Positions 47,001 to 59,080 of a DNA stretch of 64,000 nt are shown here, piece by piece. The DNA is taken from contig CAMPDV010000080.1 in assembly GCA_946699065.1 (NCBI GenBank), forward strand, positions 744,001-808,000. Reading direction: 5' to 3'. The position numbers and the translations under genes are program-made. This DNA comes from Loxodes magnus. Its lineage: Eukaryota; Ciliophora; Karyorelictea; Loxodida; Loxodidae. The notes below the pieces were generated by a model. It was not told the origin of the DNA, ran no database searches, and worked only from the letters and a program-made list of their open reading frames with translations. Every line of letters begins with the position of its first letter. The stretch's first letter is position 1.

Positions 47001-50000
47001 TATTTAGAAAAGTGAAGAAGTAAAGTAAAAAAAGAAGATAGAATTTCAGTTTTAAATAATATGCTTTGAGAAGTAATAAGTATTTTTTAGTGAAGAAGTA
47101 AAGTAAGAAAAGAAGATATAATATCAGTTTTATTGAGTATGCTTTGAGAAGTAATCAGTATTTAGAAAAGTGAAGAAGTAAAGTAAGAAAAGAAGATAGA
47201 ATTTCAGTTTAAAGGAGTATGCTATGAGAAGTAATAAGAATTTTTAAAGTGAAGAAGTAAAGAAAGTAAAGAAGATAGAATTTCAGTTTTAAGTATTAAT
47301 GTTTGATAAGTAATAAGTATTTTTAAAGTGAAGAAGTAAAGTAAGAAAAGAAGATAGAATTTCAGTTTTATTGAGTATGCTTTGAGAAGTAATAAGTATT
47401 TATAAAAGTTAAGAAGTAAAGTAAGAAAAGAAGATAGAATTTCAGTTTTATTGAGTATGCTTTGAGAAGTAATAAGTATTTTTAAAGTGAAGAAGTAAAG
47501 TAAGAAAAGAAGATAGAATTTCAGTTTTAAATAGTATGCTTTGAGAAGTAATAATTATTTTTTAGTGAAGAAGTAAAGAAAGAAAAGAAGATAGAGTTTC
47601 AGTTTTATTGAGTATGCTTTGTGAAGTAATAAGTATTTTTTAGTGAAGAAGTAAAGTAAGAAAAGAAGATAGAATTTCTGTTTTATTGAGTATGCTTTTA
47701 GAAGTAATAAGTATTTTGAAAAGTGAAGAAGTAAAGTAAGAAAAGAAGATAGAATTTCAGTTTTATTGAGTATGCTTTGAGAAGTAAAAAGTATTTTTAA
47801 AGTGAAGAAGTAAAGTAAGAAAAGAAGATTGAATTTCATTTTTAAGTATTAATGTTTGTGAAGTAATAAGTATTTTTTAGTGAAGAAGTAAAGTAAGAAA
47901 AGAAGATAGAATTTAAGTTTTATTGAGTATGCTTTGAGAAGTAATAAGTATTTTTTAGTGAAGAAGTAAAGAAAGAAAAGAAGATAGAGTTTAAGTTTTA
48001 AGTAGAATGCTTTGTGAAGTAATAAGTATTTTTTAGTGAAGAAGTAAAGTAAGAAAAGAAGATAGAATTTCAGTTTTAAGTAGTATGATTTGAGAAGCAA
48101 TAAGTATTTTTTAGTGAAGAAGTAAAGTAAGAAAAGAAGATAGAATTTCAGTTTAAAGGAGTATGCTATGAGAAGTAATAAGAATTTTTAAAGTGAAGAA
48201 GTAAAGAAAGAAAAGAAGATTGAATTTCAGTTTTAAGTATTAATGTTTGATAAGTAATAAGTATTTTTAAAGTGAAGAAGTAAAGTAAGAAAAGAAGATG
48301 AAATTTAAGTTTTAAAGAGTATGATTTGAGAAGTAATAAGTATTTATAAAAGCGAAGAAGTAAAGTAAGAAAAGAAGATAGAATTTCAGTTTTATTGAGT
48401 ATGCTTTGAGAAGTAATAAGTATTTAGAAAAGTGAAGAAGTAAAGTAAGAAAAGAAGATAGAATTTCAGTTTAAAGGAGTATGCTTTGAGAAGTAATAAG
48501 TATTTTTTAGTGAAGAAGTAAAGAAAGAAAAGAAGATAGAATTTCAGTTTTATTGAGTATGCTTTGAGAAGTAATAAGTATTTTTAAAGTGAAGAAGTAA
48601 AGAAAGAAAAGAAGATTGAATTTCAGTTTTAAGTATTAATGTTTGATAAGTAATAAGTATTTTGAAAAGTGAAGAAGTAAAGTAAGAAAAGAAGATATAA
48701 TTTCAGTTTTAAAGAGTATGCTTTGAGAAGTAATAAGTATTTAGAAAAGTGAAGAAGTAAAGTAAGAAAAGAAGATAGAATTTCAGTTTTATTGAGTATG
48801 CTTTGAGAAGTAATAAGTATTTTTAAAGTGAAGAAGTAAAGTAAGAAAAGAAGATAGAATTTCAGTTTTATTGAGTATGCTTTGAGAAGTAATAAGTATT
48901 TTTAAAGTGAAGAAGTAAAGTAAGAAAAGAAGATAGAATTTCAGTTTTAAATAATATGCTTTGAAAAGTAATAAGTATTTTTTAGTGAAGAAGTAAAGTA
49001 AGAAAAGAAGATATAATTTCAGTTTTATTGAGTATGCTTTGAGAAGTAATAAGTATTTAAAAAGTGAAGAAGTAAAGTAAGAAAAGAAGATAGAATTTCA
49101 GTTTTATTGAGTATGCTTTGAGAAGTAAAAAGTATTTTTAAAGTGAAGAAGTAAAGTAAGAAAAGAAGAATGAATTTCATTTTTAAGTATTAATGTTTGT
49201 GAAGTAATAAGTATTTTTTAGTGAAGAAGTAAAGTAAGAAAAGAAGATAGAATTTCAGTTTTATTGAGTATGCTTTGAGAAGTAATAAGTATTTTTAAAG
49301 TGAAGAAGTAAAGAAAGAAAAGAAGATTGAATTTCAGTTTTAAGTATTAATGTTTGATAAGTAATAAGTATTTTGAAAAGTGAAGAAGTAAAGTAAGAAA
49401 AGAAGATTGAATTTCATTTTTATTGAGTATGCTTTGAGAAGTAATAAGTATTTTTAAAGTGAAGAAGTAAAGTAAGAAAAGAAGATAGAATTTCAGTTTT
49501 ATTGAGTATGCTTTGAGAAGTAATAAGTATTTTTAAAGTGAAGAAGTAAAGTAAGAAAAGAAGATTGAATTTCAGTTTTATTGAGTATGCTTTGAGAAGT
49601 AATAAGTATTTAGAAAAGATAAGAAGTAAAGTAAGAAAAGAAGATAGAATTTCAGTTTTATTGAGTATGCTTTGAGAAGTAATAAGTATTTAAAAAGTGA
49701 AGAAGTAAAGTAAGAAAAGAAGATAGAATTTCAGTTTTATTGAGTATGCTTTGAGAAGTAATAAGTATTTTTTAGTGAAGAAGTAAAGAAAGAAAAGAAG
49801 AAAGAGTTTCAGTTTTAAGTAGAATGCTTTGAGAAGTAATAAGTATTTATAAAAGCGAAGAAGTAAAGTAAGAAAAGAAGATTGAATTTCATTTTTAAGT
49901 ATTAATGTTTGAGAAGTAATAAGTATTTTTTAGTGAAGAAGTAAAGTAAGAAAAGAAGATAGAATTTCAGTTTTATTGAGTATGCTTTGAGAAGTAATAA

Positions 50001-50659
50001 GTATTTATAAAAGTTAAGAAGTAAAGTAAGAAAAGAAGATAGAGTTTCAGTTTTATTGAGTATGCTTTGAGAAGTAATAAGTATTTTGAAAAGTGAAGAA
50101 GTAAAGAAAGAAAAGAAGATAGAGTTTCAGTTTTAAGTAGAATGCTTTGAGAAGTAATAAGTATTTAGAAAAGTGAAGAAGTAAAGTAAGAAAAGAAGAT
50201 AGAATTTCAGTTTAAAGGAGTATGCTATGAGAAGTAATAAGAATTTTTAAAGTGAAGAAGTAAAGTAAGAAAAGAAGATAGAATTTCTGTTTTATTGAGT
50301 ATGCTTTGAGAAGTAATAAGTATTTATAAAAGTTAAGAAGTAAAGTAAGAAAAGAAGATAGAATTTCAGTTTTATTGAGTATGCTTTGAGAAGTAAAAAG
50401 TATTTTTAAAGTGAAGAAGTAAAGTAAGAAAAGAAGATAGAATTTCAGTTTTATTGAGTATGCTTTGAGAAGTAATAAGTATTTTTTAGTGAAGAAGTAA
50501 AGAAAGAAAAGAAGATAGAATTTCAGTTTTATTGAGTATGCTTTGAGAAGTAATAAGTATTTTTTAGTGAAGAAGTAAAGTAAGAAAAGAAGATAGAATT
50601 TCAGTTTTATTGAGTATGCTTTGAGAAGTAATAAGTATTTTTTAGTGAAGAAGTAAAGT

Positions 50660-53600
50660 AAGAAAAGAAGATGAAATTTAAGTTTTTAAGTATTAATGTT
50701 TGATAAGTAATAAGTATTTATAAACGGGAAGAAGTAAAGTAAGAAAAGAAGATGAAATTTAAGTTTTAAATAGTATGCTTTGAGAAGTAATAAGTATTTA
50801 TAAAAGTGAAGAAGTAAAGTAAGAAAAGAAGATAGAATTTCAGTTTTATTGAGTATGCTTTGAGAAGCAAAAAGTATTTTTTAGTGAAGAAGTAAAGTAA
50901 GAAAAGAAGATAGAATTTCAGTTTTAAGGAGTATGCTATGAGAAGTAATAAGTATTCATAAAAGTGAAGAAGTAAAGAAAGAAAAGAAGATGAAATTTAA
51001 GTTTTTAAGTATTAATGTTTGATAAGTAATAAGTATTTATAAACGGGAAGAAGTAAAGTAAGAAAAGAAGATAGAATTTCTGTTTTATTGAGTATGCTTT
51101 GAGAAGTATAAGTATTTTTTAGTGAAGAAGTAAAGAAAGAAAAGAAGATAGAATTTCAGTTTTATTGAGTATGCTTTGAGAAGTAATAAGTATTTTTAAA
51201 GTGAAGAAGTAAAGAAAGAAAAGAAGATAGAATTTCAGTTTTATTGAGTATGCTTTGAGAAGTAATAAGTATTTTTAAAGTGAAGAAGTAAAGAAAGAAA
51301 AGAAGATAGAGTTTCAGTTTTAAATAGTATGCTTTGAGAAGTAATAAGTATTTTTTAGTGAAGAAGTAAGTAAGAAAAGAAGATGAAATTTAATCTTTAA
51401 AGAGTATGCTTTTAGAAGTAATAAGTATTTAGAAAAGTGAAGAAGTAAAGTAAGAAAAGAAGATAGAATTTCTGTTTTATTGAGTATGCTTTTAGAAGTA
51501 ATAAGTATTTTGAAAAGTGAAGAAGTAAAGTAAGAAAAGAAGATAGAATTTCAGTTTTATTGAGTATGCTTTGAGAAGTAATAAGTATTTATAAAAGCGA
51601 AGAAGTAAAGTAAGAAAAGAAGATAGAATTTCAGTTTTAAGTATTAATGTTTGAGAAGTAATAAGTATTTTTTAGTGAAGAAGTAAAGTAAGAAAAGAAG
51701 ATGAAATTTAAGTTTTAAAGAGTATGATTTGAGAAGTAATAAGAATTTTTAAAGTGAAGAAGTAAAGAAAGAAAAGAAGATAGAATTTCAGTTTTAAGTA
51801 TTAATGTTTGATAAGTAATAAGTATTTTTAAAGTGAAGAAGTAAAGTAAGAAAAGAAGATAGAATTTCAGTTTTATAGAGTATGCTTTGAAAAGTAATAA
51901 GTATTTATAAAAGTTAAGAAGTAAAGTAAGAAAAGAAGATTGAATTTCATTTTTAAGTATTAATGTTTGAGAAGTAATAAGTATTTTTTAGTGAAGAAGT
52001 AAAGAAAGAAAAGAAGATAGAGTTTCAGTTTTAAGTAGAATGCTTTGTGAAGTAATAAGTATTTTTTAGTGAAGAAGTAAAGTAAGAAAAGAAGATAGAA
52101 TTTCAGTTTTATTGAGTATGCTTTGAGAAGTAATAAGTATTTTTAAAGTGAAGAAGTAAAGTAAGAAAAGAAGATAGAATTTCAGTTTTAAAGAGTTTGC
52201 TTTGAGAAGTAATAAGTATTAATAAAAGCGAAGAAGTAAAGTAAGAAAAGAAGATAGAATTTCAGTTTTAAGGAGTATGCTTTGAGAAGTAATAAGTATT
52301 TTTTAGTGAAGAAGTAAAGTAAGAAAAGAAGATAGAATTTCAGTTTTATTGAGTATGCTTTGAGAAGTAATAAGTATTTTTAAAGTGAAGAAGTAAAGTA
52401 AGAAAAGAAGATAGAATTTCAGTTTAAAGGAGTATGCTATTAGAAGTAATAAGAATTTATAAAAGATAAGAAGTAAAGTAAGAAAAGAAGATTGAATTTC
52501 ATTTTTAAGTATTAATGTTTGAGAAGTAATAAGTATTTTTTAGTGAAGAAGTAAAGAAAGAAAAGAAGATAGAATTTCAGTTTTATTGAGTATGCTTTGA
52601 GAAGTAATAAGTATTTTTTAGTGAAGAAGTAAAGTAAGAAAAGAAGATAGAATTTCAGTTTAAAGGAGTATGCTATTAGAAGTAATAAGAATTTTTAAAG
52701 TGAAGAAGTAAAGTAAGAAAAGAAGATAGAATTTCAGTTTTATTGAGTATGCTTTGAGAAGTAATAAGTATTTTTAAAGTGAAGAAGTAAAGAAAGAAAA
52801 GAAAATAGAATTTCAGTTTTAAGGAGTATGCTTTGAGAAGTAATAAGTATTTTGAAAAGTGAAGAAGTAAAGTAAGAAAAGAAGATAGAATTTCTGTTTT
52901 ATTGAGTATGCTTTGAGAAGTAATAAGTATTTTGAAAAGTGAAGAAGTAAAGAAAGAAAAGAAGATAAAATTTCAGTTTTAAGTATTAATGTTTGATAAG
53001 TAATAAGTATTTTTAAAGTGAAGAAGTAAAGTAAGAAAAGAAGATAGAATTTCAGTTTTATAGAGTATGCTTTGAAAAGTAATAAGTATTTATAAAAGTT
53101 AAGAAGTAAAGTAAAAAGAAGATTGAATTTCATTTTTAAGTATTAATGTTTGAGAAGTAATAAGTATTTTTTAGTGAAGAAGTAAAGAAAGAAAAGAAGA
53201 TAGAGTTTCAGTTTTAAGTAGAATGCTTTGTGAAGTAATAAGTATTTTTTAGTGAAGAAGTAAAGTAAGAAAAGAAGATAGAATTTCAGTTTTATTGAGT
53301 ATGCTTTGAGAAGTAATAAGTATTTTTAAAGTGAAGAAGTAAAGTAAGAAAAGAAGATAGAATTTCAGTTTTAAATAATATGCTTTGAAAAGTAATAAGT
53401 ATTTTTTAGTGAAGAAGTAAAGTAAGAAAAGAAGATATAATTTCAGTTTTATTGAGTATGCTTTGAGAAGTAATAAGTATTTAGAAAAGTGAAGAAGTAA
53501 AGTAAGAAAAGAAGATAGAATTTCAGTTTAAAGGAGTATGCTATGAGAAGTAATAAGAATTTTTAAAGTGAAGAAGTAAAGTAAGAAAAGAAGATAGAAT

Positions 53601-54400
53601 TTCTGTTTTATTGAGTATGCTTTGAGAAGTAATAAGTATTTATAAAAGTTAAGAAGTAAAGTAAGAAAAGAAGATAGAATTTCAGTTTTATTGAGTATGC
53701 TTTGAGAAGTAATAAGTATTTTTAAAGTGAAGAAGTAAAGTAAGAAAAGAAGATAGAATTTCAGTTTTATTGAGTATGCTTTGAGAAGTAATAAGTATTT
53801 TGAAAAGTGAAGAAGTAAAGAAAGAAAAGAAGATAGAATTTCAGTTTTAAGGAGTATGCTTTGAGAAGTAATAAGTATTTTGAAAAGTGAAGAAGTAAAG
53901 TAAGAAAAGAAGATAGAATTTCAGTTTTATTGAGTATGCTTTGAGAAGTAATAAATATTTTTTAGTGAAGAAGTAAAGTAAGAAAAGAAGATGAAATTTA
54001 AGTTTTTAAGTATTAATGTTTGATAAGTAATAAGTATTTATAAACGGGAAGAAGTAAAGTAAGAAAAGAAGATGAAATTTAAGTTTTAAATAGTATGCTT
54101 TGAGAAGTAATAAGTATTTATAAAAGTGAAGAAGTAAAGTAAGAAAAGAAGATAGAATTTCAGTTTTATTGAGTATGCTTTGAGAAGCAAAAAGTATTTT
54201 TTAGTGAAGAAGTAAAGTAAGAAAAGAAGATAGAATTTCAGTTTTAAGGAGTATGCTATGAGAAGTAATAAGTATTCATAAAAGTGAAGAAGTAAAGAAA
54301 GAAAAGAAGATGAAATTTAAGTTTTTCAGTATTAATGTTTGATAAGTAATAAGTATTTATAAACGGGAAGAAGTAAAGTAAGAAAAGAAGATAGAATTTC
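50660..54400. repeat. higher-order repeat with 3320-bp offset
   Basis: The rare series GATGAAATTTAAGTTTTTAAG, then AAACGGGAAGAAG, GAGAAGCAAAAAGT and AGTATTCATAAAAG occurs at 50671-51100 and again at 53991-54420, offset about 3320 bp, with only scattered differences (for example TTTTTAAG versus TTTTTCAG). Confidence 0.75.
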
Positions 54401-57400
54401 TGTTTTATTGAGTATGCTTTGAGAAGTATAAGTATTTTTTAGTGAAGAAGTAAAGTAAGAAAAGAAGATAGAATTTCAGTTTTATTGAGTATGCTTTGAG
54501 AAGTATAAGTATTTTTAAAGTGAAGAAGTAAAGAAAGAAAAGAAGATAGAATTTCAGTTTTAAGTATTAATGTTTGATAAGTAATAAGTATTTATAAACG
54601 GGAAGAAGTAAAGTAAGAAAAGAAGATAGAATTTCAGTTTTATAGAGTATGCTTTGAAAAGTAATAAGTATTTATAAAAGTTAAGAAGTAAAGTAAGAAA
54701 AGAAGATTGAATTTCATTTTTAAGTATTAATGTTTGAGAAGTAATAAGTATTTTTTAGTGAAGAAGTAAAGAAAGAAAAGAAGATAGAATTTCAGTTTTA
54801 AGTATTAATGTTTGATAAGTAATAAGTATTTTTAAAGTGAAGAAGTAAAGTAAGAAAAGAAGATAGAATTTCAGTTTTATTGAGTATGCTTTGAGAAGTA
54901 ATAAGTATTTATAAAAGTTAAGAAGTAAAGTAAGAAAAGAAGATAGAATTTCAGTTTTATTGAGTATGCTTTGAGAAGTAATAAGTATTTTTAAAGTGAA
55001 GAAGTAAAGAAAGAAAAGAAGATAGAGTTTCAGTTTTAAGTAGAATGCTTTGTGAAGTAATAAGTATTTTTTAGTGAAGAAGTAAAGTAAGAAAAGAAGA
55101 TAGAATTTCAGTTTTATTGAGTATGCTTTGAGAAGTAATAAGTATTTTTTAGTGAAGAAGTAAAGTAAGAAAAGAAGATAGAATTTCAGTTTTAAAGAGT
55201 TTGCTTTGAGAAGTAATAAGTATTAATAAAAGCGAAGAAGTAAAGTAAGAAAAGAAGATAGAATTTCAGTTTTAAGGAGTATGCTTTGAGAAGTAATAAG
55301 TATTTTTTAGTGAAGAAGTAAAGTAAGAAAAGAAGATAGAATTTCAGTTTTATTGAGTATGCTTTGAGAAGTAATAAGTATTTTTAAAGTGAAGAAGTAA
55401 AGTAAGAAAAGAAGATAGAATTTCAGTTTAAAGGAGTATGCTATTAGAAGTAATAAGAATTTTTAAAGTGAAGAAGTAAAGAAAGAAAAGAAGATAGAAT
55501 TTCAGTTTTAAGTATTAATGTTTGATAAGTAATAAGTATTTATAAACGGGAAGAAGTAAAGTAAGAAAAGAAGATAGAATTTCAGTTTTATAGAGTATGC
55601 TTTGAAAAGTAATAAGTATTTATAAAAGATAAGAAGTAAAGTAAGAAAAGAAGATTGAATTTCATTTTTAAGTATTAATGTTTGAGAAGTAATAAGTATT
55701 TTTTAGTGAAGAAGTAAAGAAAGAAAAGAAGATAGAATTTCAGTTTTATTGAGTATGCTTTGAGAAGTAATAAGTATTTTTTAGTGAAGAAGTAAAGTAA
55801 GAAAAGAAGATAGAATTTCAGTTTTATTGAGTATGCTTTGAGAAGTATAAGTATTTTTAAAGTGAAGAAGTAAAGTAAGAAAAAAAGATAGAATTTCAGT
55901 TTTATTGAGTATGCTTTGAGAAGTAATAAGTATTTTTAAAGTGAAGAAGTAAAGAAAGAAAAGAAAATAGAATTTCAGTTTTAAGGAGTATGCTTTGAGA
56001 AGTAATAAGTATTTTGAAAAGTGAAGAAGTAAAGTAAGAAAAGAAGATAGAATTTCTGTTTTATTGAGTATGCTTTGAGAAGTAATAAGTATTTTGAAAA
56101 GTGAAGAAGTAAAGAAAGAAAAGAAGATAAAATTTCAGTTTTAAGGAGTATGCTATGAGAAGTAATAAGAATTTTTAAAGTGAAGAAGTAAAGTAAGAAA
56201 AAAAGATAGAATTTCAGTTTTATTGAGTATGCTTTTAGAAGTAATAAGTATTTTGAAAAGTGAAGAAGTAAAGTAAGAAAAGAAGATAGAATTTCAGTTT
56301 TGTTTATTAGAGTTTGTGAAGTAATAAGTATTTAGAAAAGTGAAGAAGTAAAGTAAGAAAAGAAGATAGAATTTCAGTTTTGTTTATTAATGTTTGTGAA
56401 GTAATAAGTATTTTGAAAGTGAAGAAGTAAAGTAAGAAAAGAAGATAGAATTTCAGTTTTATTGAGTATGCTTTGAGAAGTAATAAGTATTTATAAACGG
56501 GAAGAAGTAAAGTAAGAAAAGAAGATAGAATTTCAGTTTTATAGAGTATGCTTTGAAAAGTAATAAGTATTTATAAAAGATAAGAAGTAAAGTAAGAAAA
56601 GAAGATTGAATTTCATTTTTAAGTATTAATGTTTGAGAAGTAATAAGTATTTTTTAGTGAAGAAGTAAAGAAAGAAAAGAAGATAGAATTTCAGTTTTAT
56701 TGAGTATGCTTTGAGAAGTAATAAGTATTTTTTAGTGAAGAAGTAAAGTAAGAAAAGAAGATAGAATTTCAGTTTTATAGAGTATGCTTTGAAAAGTAAT
56801 AAGTATTTATAAAAGATAAGAAGTAAAGTAAGAAAAGAAGATTGAATTTCATTTTTAAGTATTAATGTTTGAGAAGTAATAAGTATTTTTTAGTGAAGAA
56901 GTAAAGAAAGAAAAGAAGATATAATTTCAGTTTTATTGAGTATGCTTTGAGAAGTAATAAGTATTTATAAACGGGAAGAAGTAAAGTAAGAAAAGAAGAT
57001 AGAATTTCAGTTTTATAGAGTATGCTTTGAAAAGTAATAAGTATTTATAAAAGATAAGAAGTAAAGTAAGAAAAGAAGATTGAATTTCATTTTTAAGTAT
57101 TAATGTTTGAGAAGTAATAAGTATTTTTTAGTGAAGAAGTAAAGAAAGAAAAGAAGATAGAATTTCAGTTTTATTGAGTATGCTTTTAGAAGTAATAAGT
57201 ATTTTGAAAAGTGAAGAAGTAAAGAAAGAAAAGAAGATAAAATTTCAGTTTTAAGGAGTATGCTATGAGAAGTAATAAGAATTTTTAAAGTGAAGAAGTA
57301 AAGTAAGAAAAAAAGATATAATTTCAGTTTTATTGAGTATGCTTTGAGAAGTAATAAGTATTTATAAACGGGAAGAAGTAAAGTAAGAAAAGAAGATAGA

Positions 57401-59080
57401 ATTTCAGTTTTATAGAGTATGCTTTGAAAAGTAATAAGTATTTATAAAAGATAAGAAGTAAAGTAAGAAAAGAAGATTGAATTTCATTTTTAAGTATTAA
57501 TGTTTGAGAAGTAATAAGTATTTTTTAGTGAAGAAGTAAAGAAAGAAAAGAAGATAGAATTTCAGTTTTATTGAGTATGCTTTGAGAAGTAATAAGTATT
57601 TTTTAGTGAAGAAGTAAAGTAAGAAAAGAAGATAGAATTTCAGTTTTATTGAGTATGCTTTGAGAAGTATAAGTATTTTTAAAGTGAAGAAGTAAAGTAA
57701 GAAAAGAAGATAGAATTTCAGTTTTATTGAGTATGCTTTGAGAAGTAATAAGTATTTTTAAAGTGAAGAAGTAAAGAAAGAAAAGAAAATAGAATTTCAG
57801 TTTTAAGGAGTATGCTTTGAGAAGTAATAAGTATTTTGAAAAGTGAAGAAGTAAAGTAAGAAAAGAAGATAGAATTTCTGTTTTATTGAGTATGCTTTGA
57901 GAAGTAATAAGTATTTTGAAAAGTGAAGAAGTAAAGAAAGAAAAGAAGATAAAATTTCAGTTTTAAGGAGTATGCTATGAGAAGTAATAAGAATTTTTAA
58001 AGTGAAGAAGTAAAGTAAGAAAAAAAGATAGAATTTCAGTTTTATTGAGTATGCTTTTAGAAGTAATAAGTATTTTGAAAAGTGAAGAAGTAAAGTAAGA
58101 AAAGAAGATAGAATTTCAGTTTTATTGAGTATGCTTTGAGAAGTAAAAAGTATTTTTTAGTGAAGAAGTAAAGTAAGAAAAGAAGATAGAATTTCAGTTT
58201 TGTTTATTAATGTTTGTGAAGTAATAAGTATTTTGAAAGTGAAGAAGTAAAGTAAGAAAAGAAGATAGAATTTCAGTTTTAAGGAGTATGCTTTGAGAAG
58301 CAAAAAGTATTTTGAAAAGTGAAGAAGTAAAGTAAGAAAAGAAGATATAATTTCAGTTTTATTGAGTATGCTTTGAGAAGTAATAAGTATTTAGAAAAGT
58401 GAAGAAGTAAAGTAAGAAAAGAAGATAGAATTTAAGTTTTAAGGAGTATGCTTTGAGAAGTAATAAGTATTTTTTAGTGAAGAAGTAAAGTAAGAAAAGA
58501 AGATAGAATTTCAGTTTTATTGAGTATGCTTTGAGAAGTAATAAGTATTTTTTAGTGAAGAAGTAAAGTAAGAAAAGAAGATAGAATTTCAGTTTTATTG
58601 AGTATGTTTTGATAAGTAATAAGTTTTTTTTTGTGAAGAAGTAAAGAAAGAAAAGAAGATAGAATTTCAGTTTTGTTTATTAGAGTTTGTGAAGTAATAA
58701 GTATTTAGAAAAGTGAAGAAGTAAAGTAAGAAAAGAAGATAGAATTTCTGTTTTATTGAGTATGATTTGAGAAGAAAATTGTATTTAGAAAAGTGAAGAA
58801 GTAAAGTAAGAAAAGAAGATAGAATTTCAGTTTAAAGGAGTATGCTTTTAGAAGTAATAAGTATTTAGAAAAGTGAAGAAGTAAAGTAAGAAAAGAAGAA
58901 GGAATTTCAGTTTTAAGGAGTATGCTTTGAGAAGTAATAAGTATTTTGAAAAGTGAAGAAGTAAAGTAAGAAAAGAAGATATAATTTCAGTTTTATTGAG
59001 TATGCTTTGAGAAGTAATAAGTATTTAGAAAAGTGAAGAAGTAAAGTAAGAAAAGAAGATAGAATTTCAGTTTTAAATAG

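Larger units (their letters stand above)
27590..59080. repeat. satellite array, 78-79 bp monomer (proximal domain)
   Basis: Roughly 400 head-to-tail monomers. The dominant type is TTTCAGTTTTATTGAGTATG, CTTTGAGAAGTAATAAGTAT, a variable joint (TTTTTAGTG, TTTTAAAGTG, TTGAAAAGTG, TATAAAAGCG, TTAGAAAAGTG), then AAGAAGTAAAGTAAGAAAAG and AAGATAGAA. A second monomer type has TTTTAAGTATTAATGTTTG(A/T)(G/T)AAG in place of TTATTGAGTATGCTTTGAGAAG. Other variants carry AAAGGAGTATGCTATGAG or GATGAAATTTAAGTTTTAAAGAG. Variants are shuffled in recurring orders, giving higher-order blocks. About half of each unit is a purine-only tract on the + strand. Repeating Leu/Tyr/Phe/Lys-rich ORFs on the minus strand with a 26-residue period follow from consecutive 78-bp monomers and are not genes. 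Confidence 0.97.

Noticed and set aside
29936..53133. Repeated minus-strand ORFs of Leu/Tyr/Phe/Lys-rich peptides with a 26-residue period inside the satellite
   Set aside because: They arise wherever consecutive monomers are 78 bp (a multiple of three) and break when 79-80 bp monomers intervene. There is no start context or codon bias, and every copy mirrors the DNA repeat.
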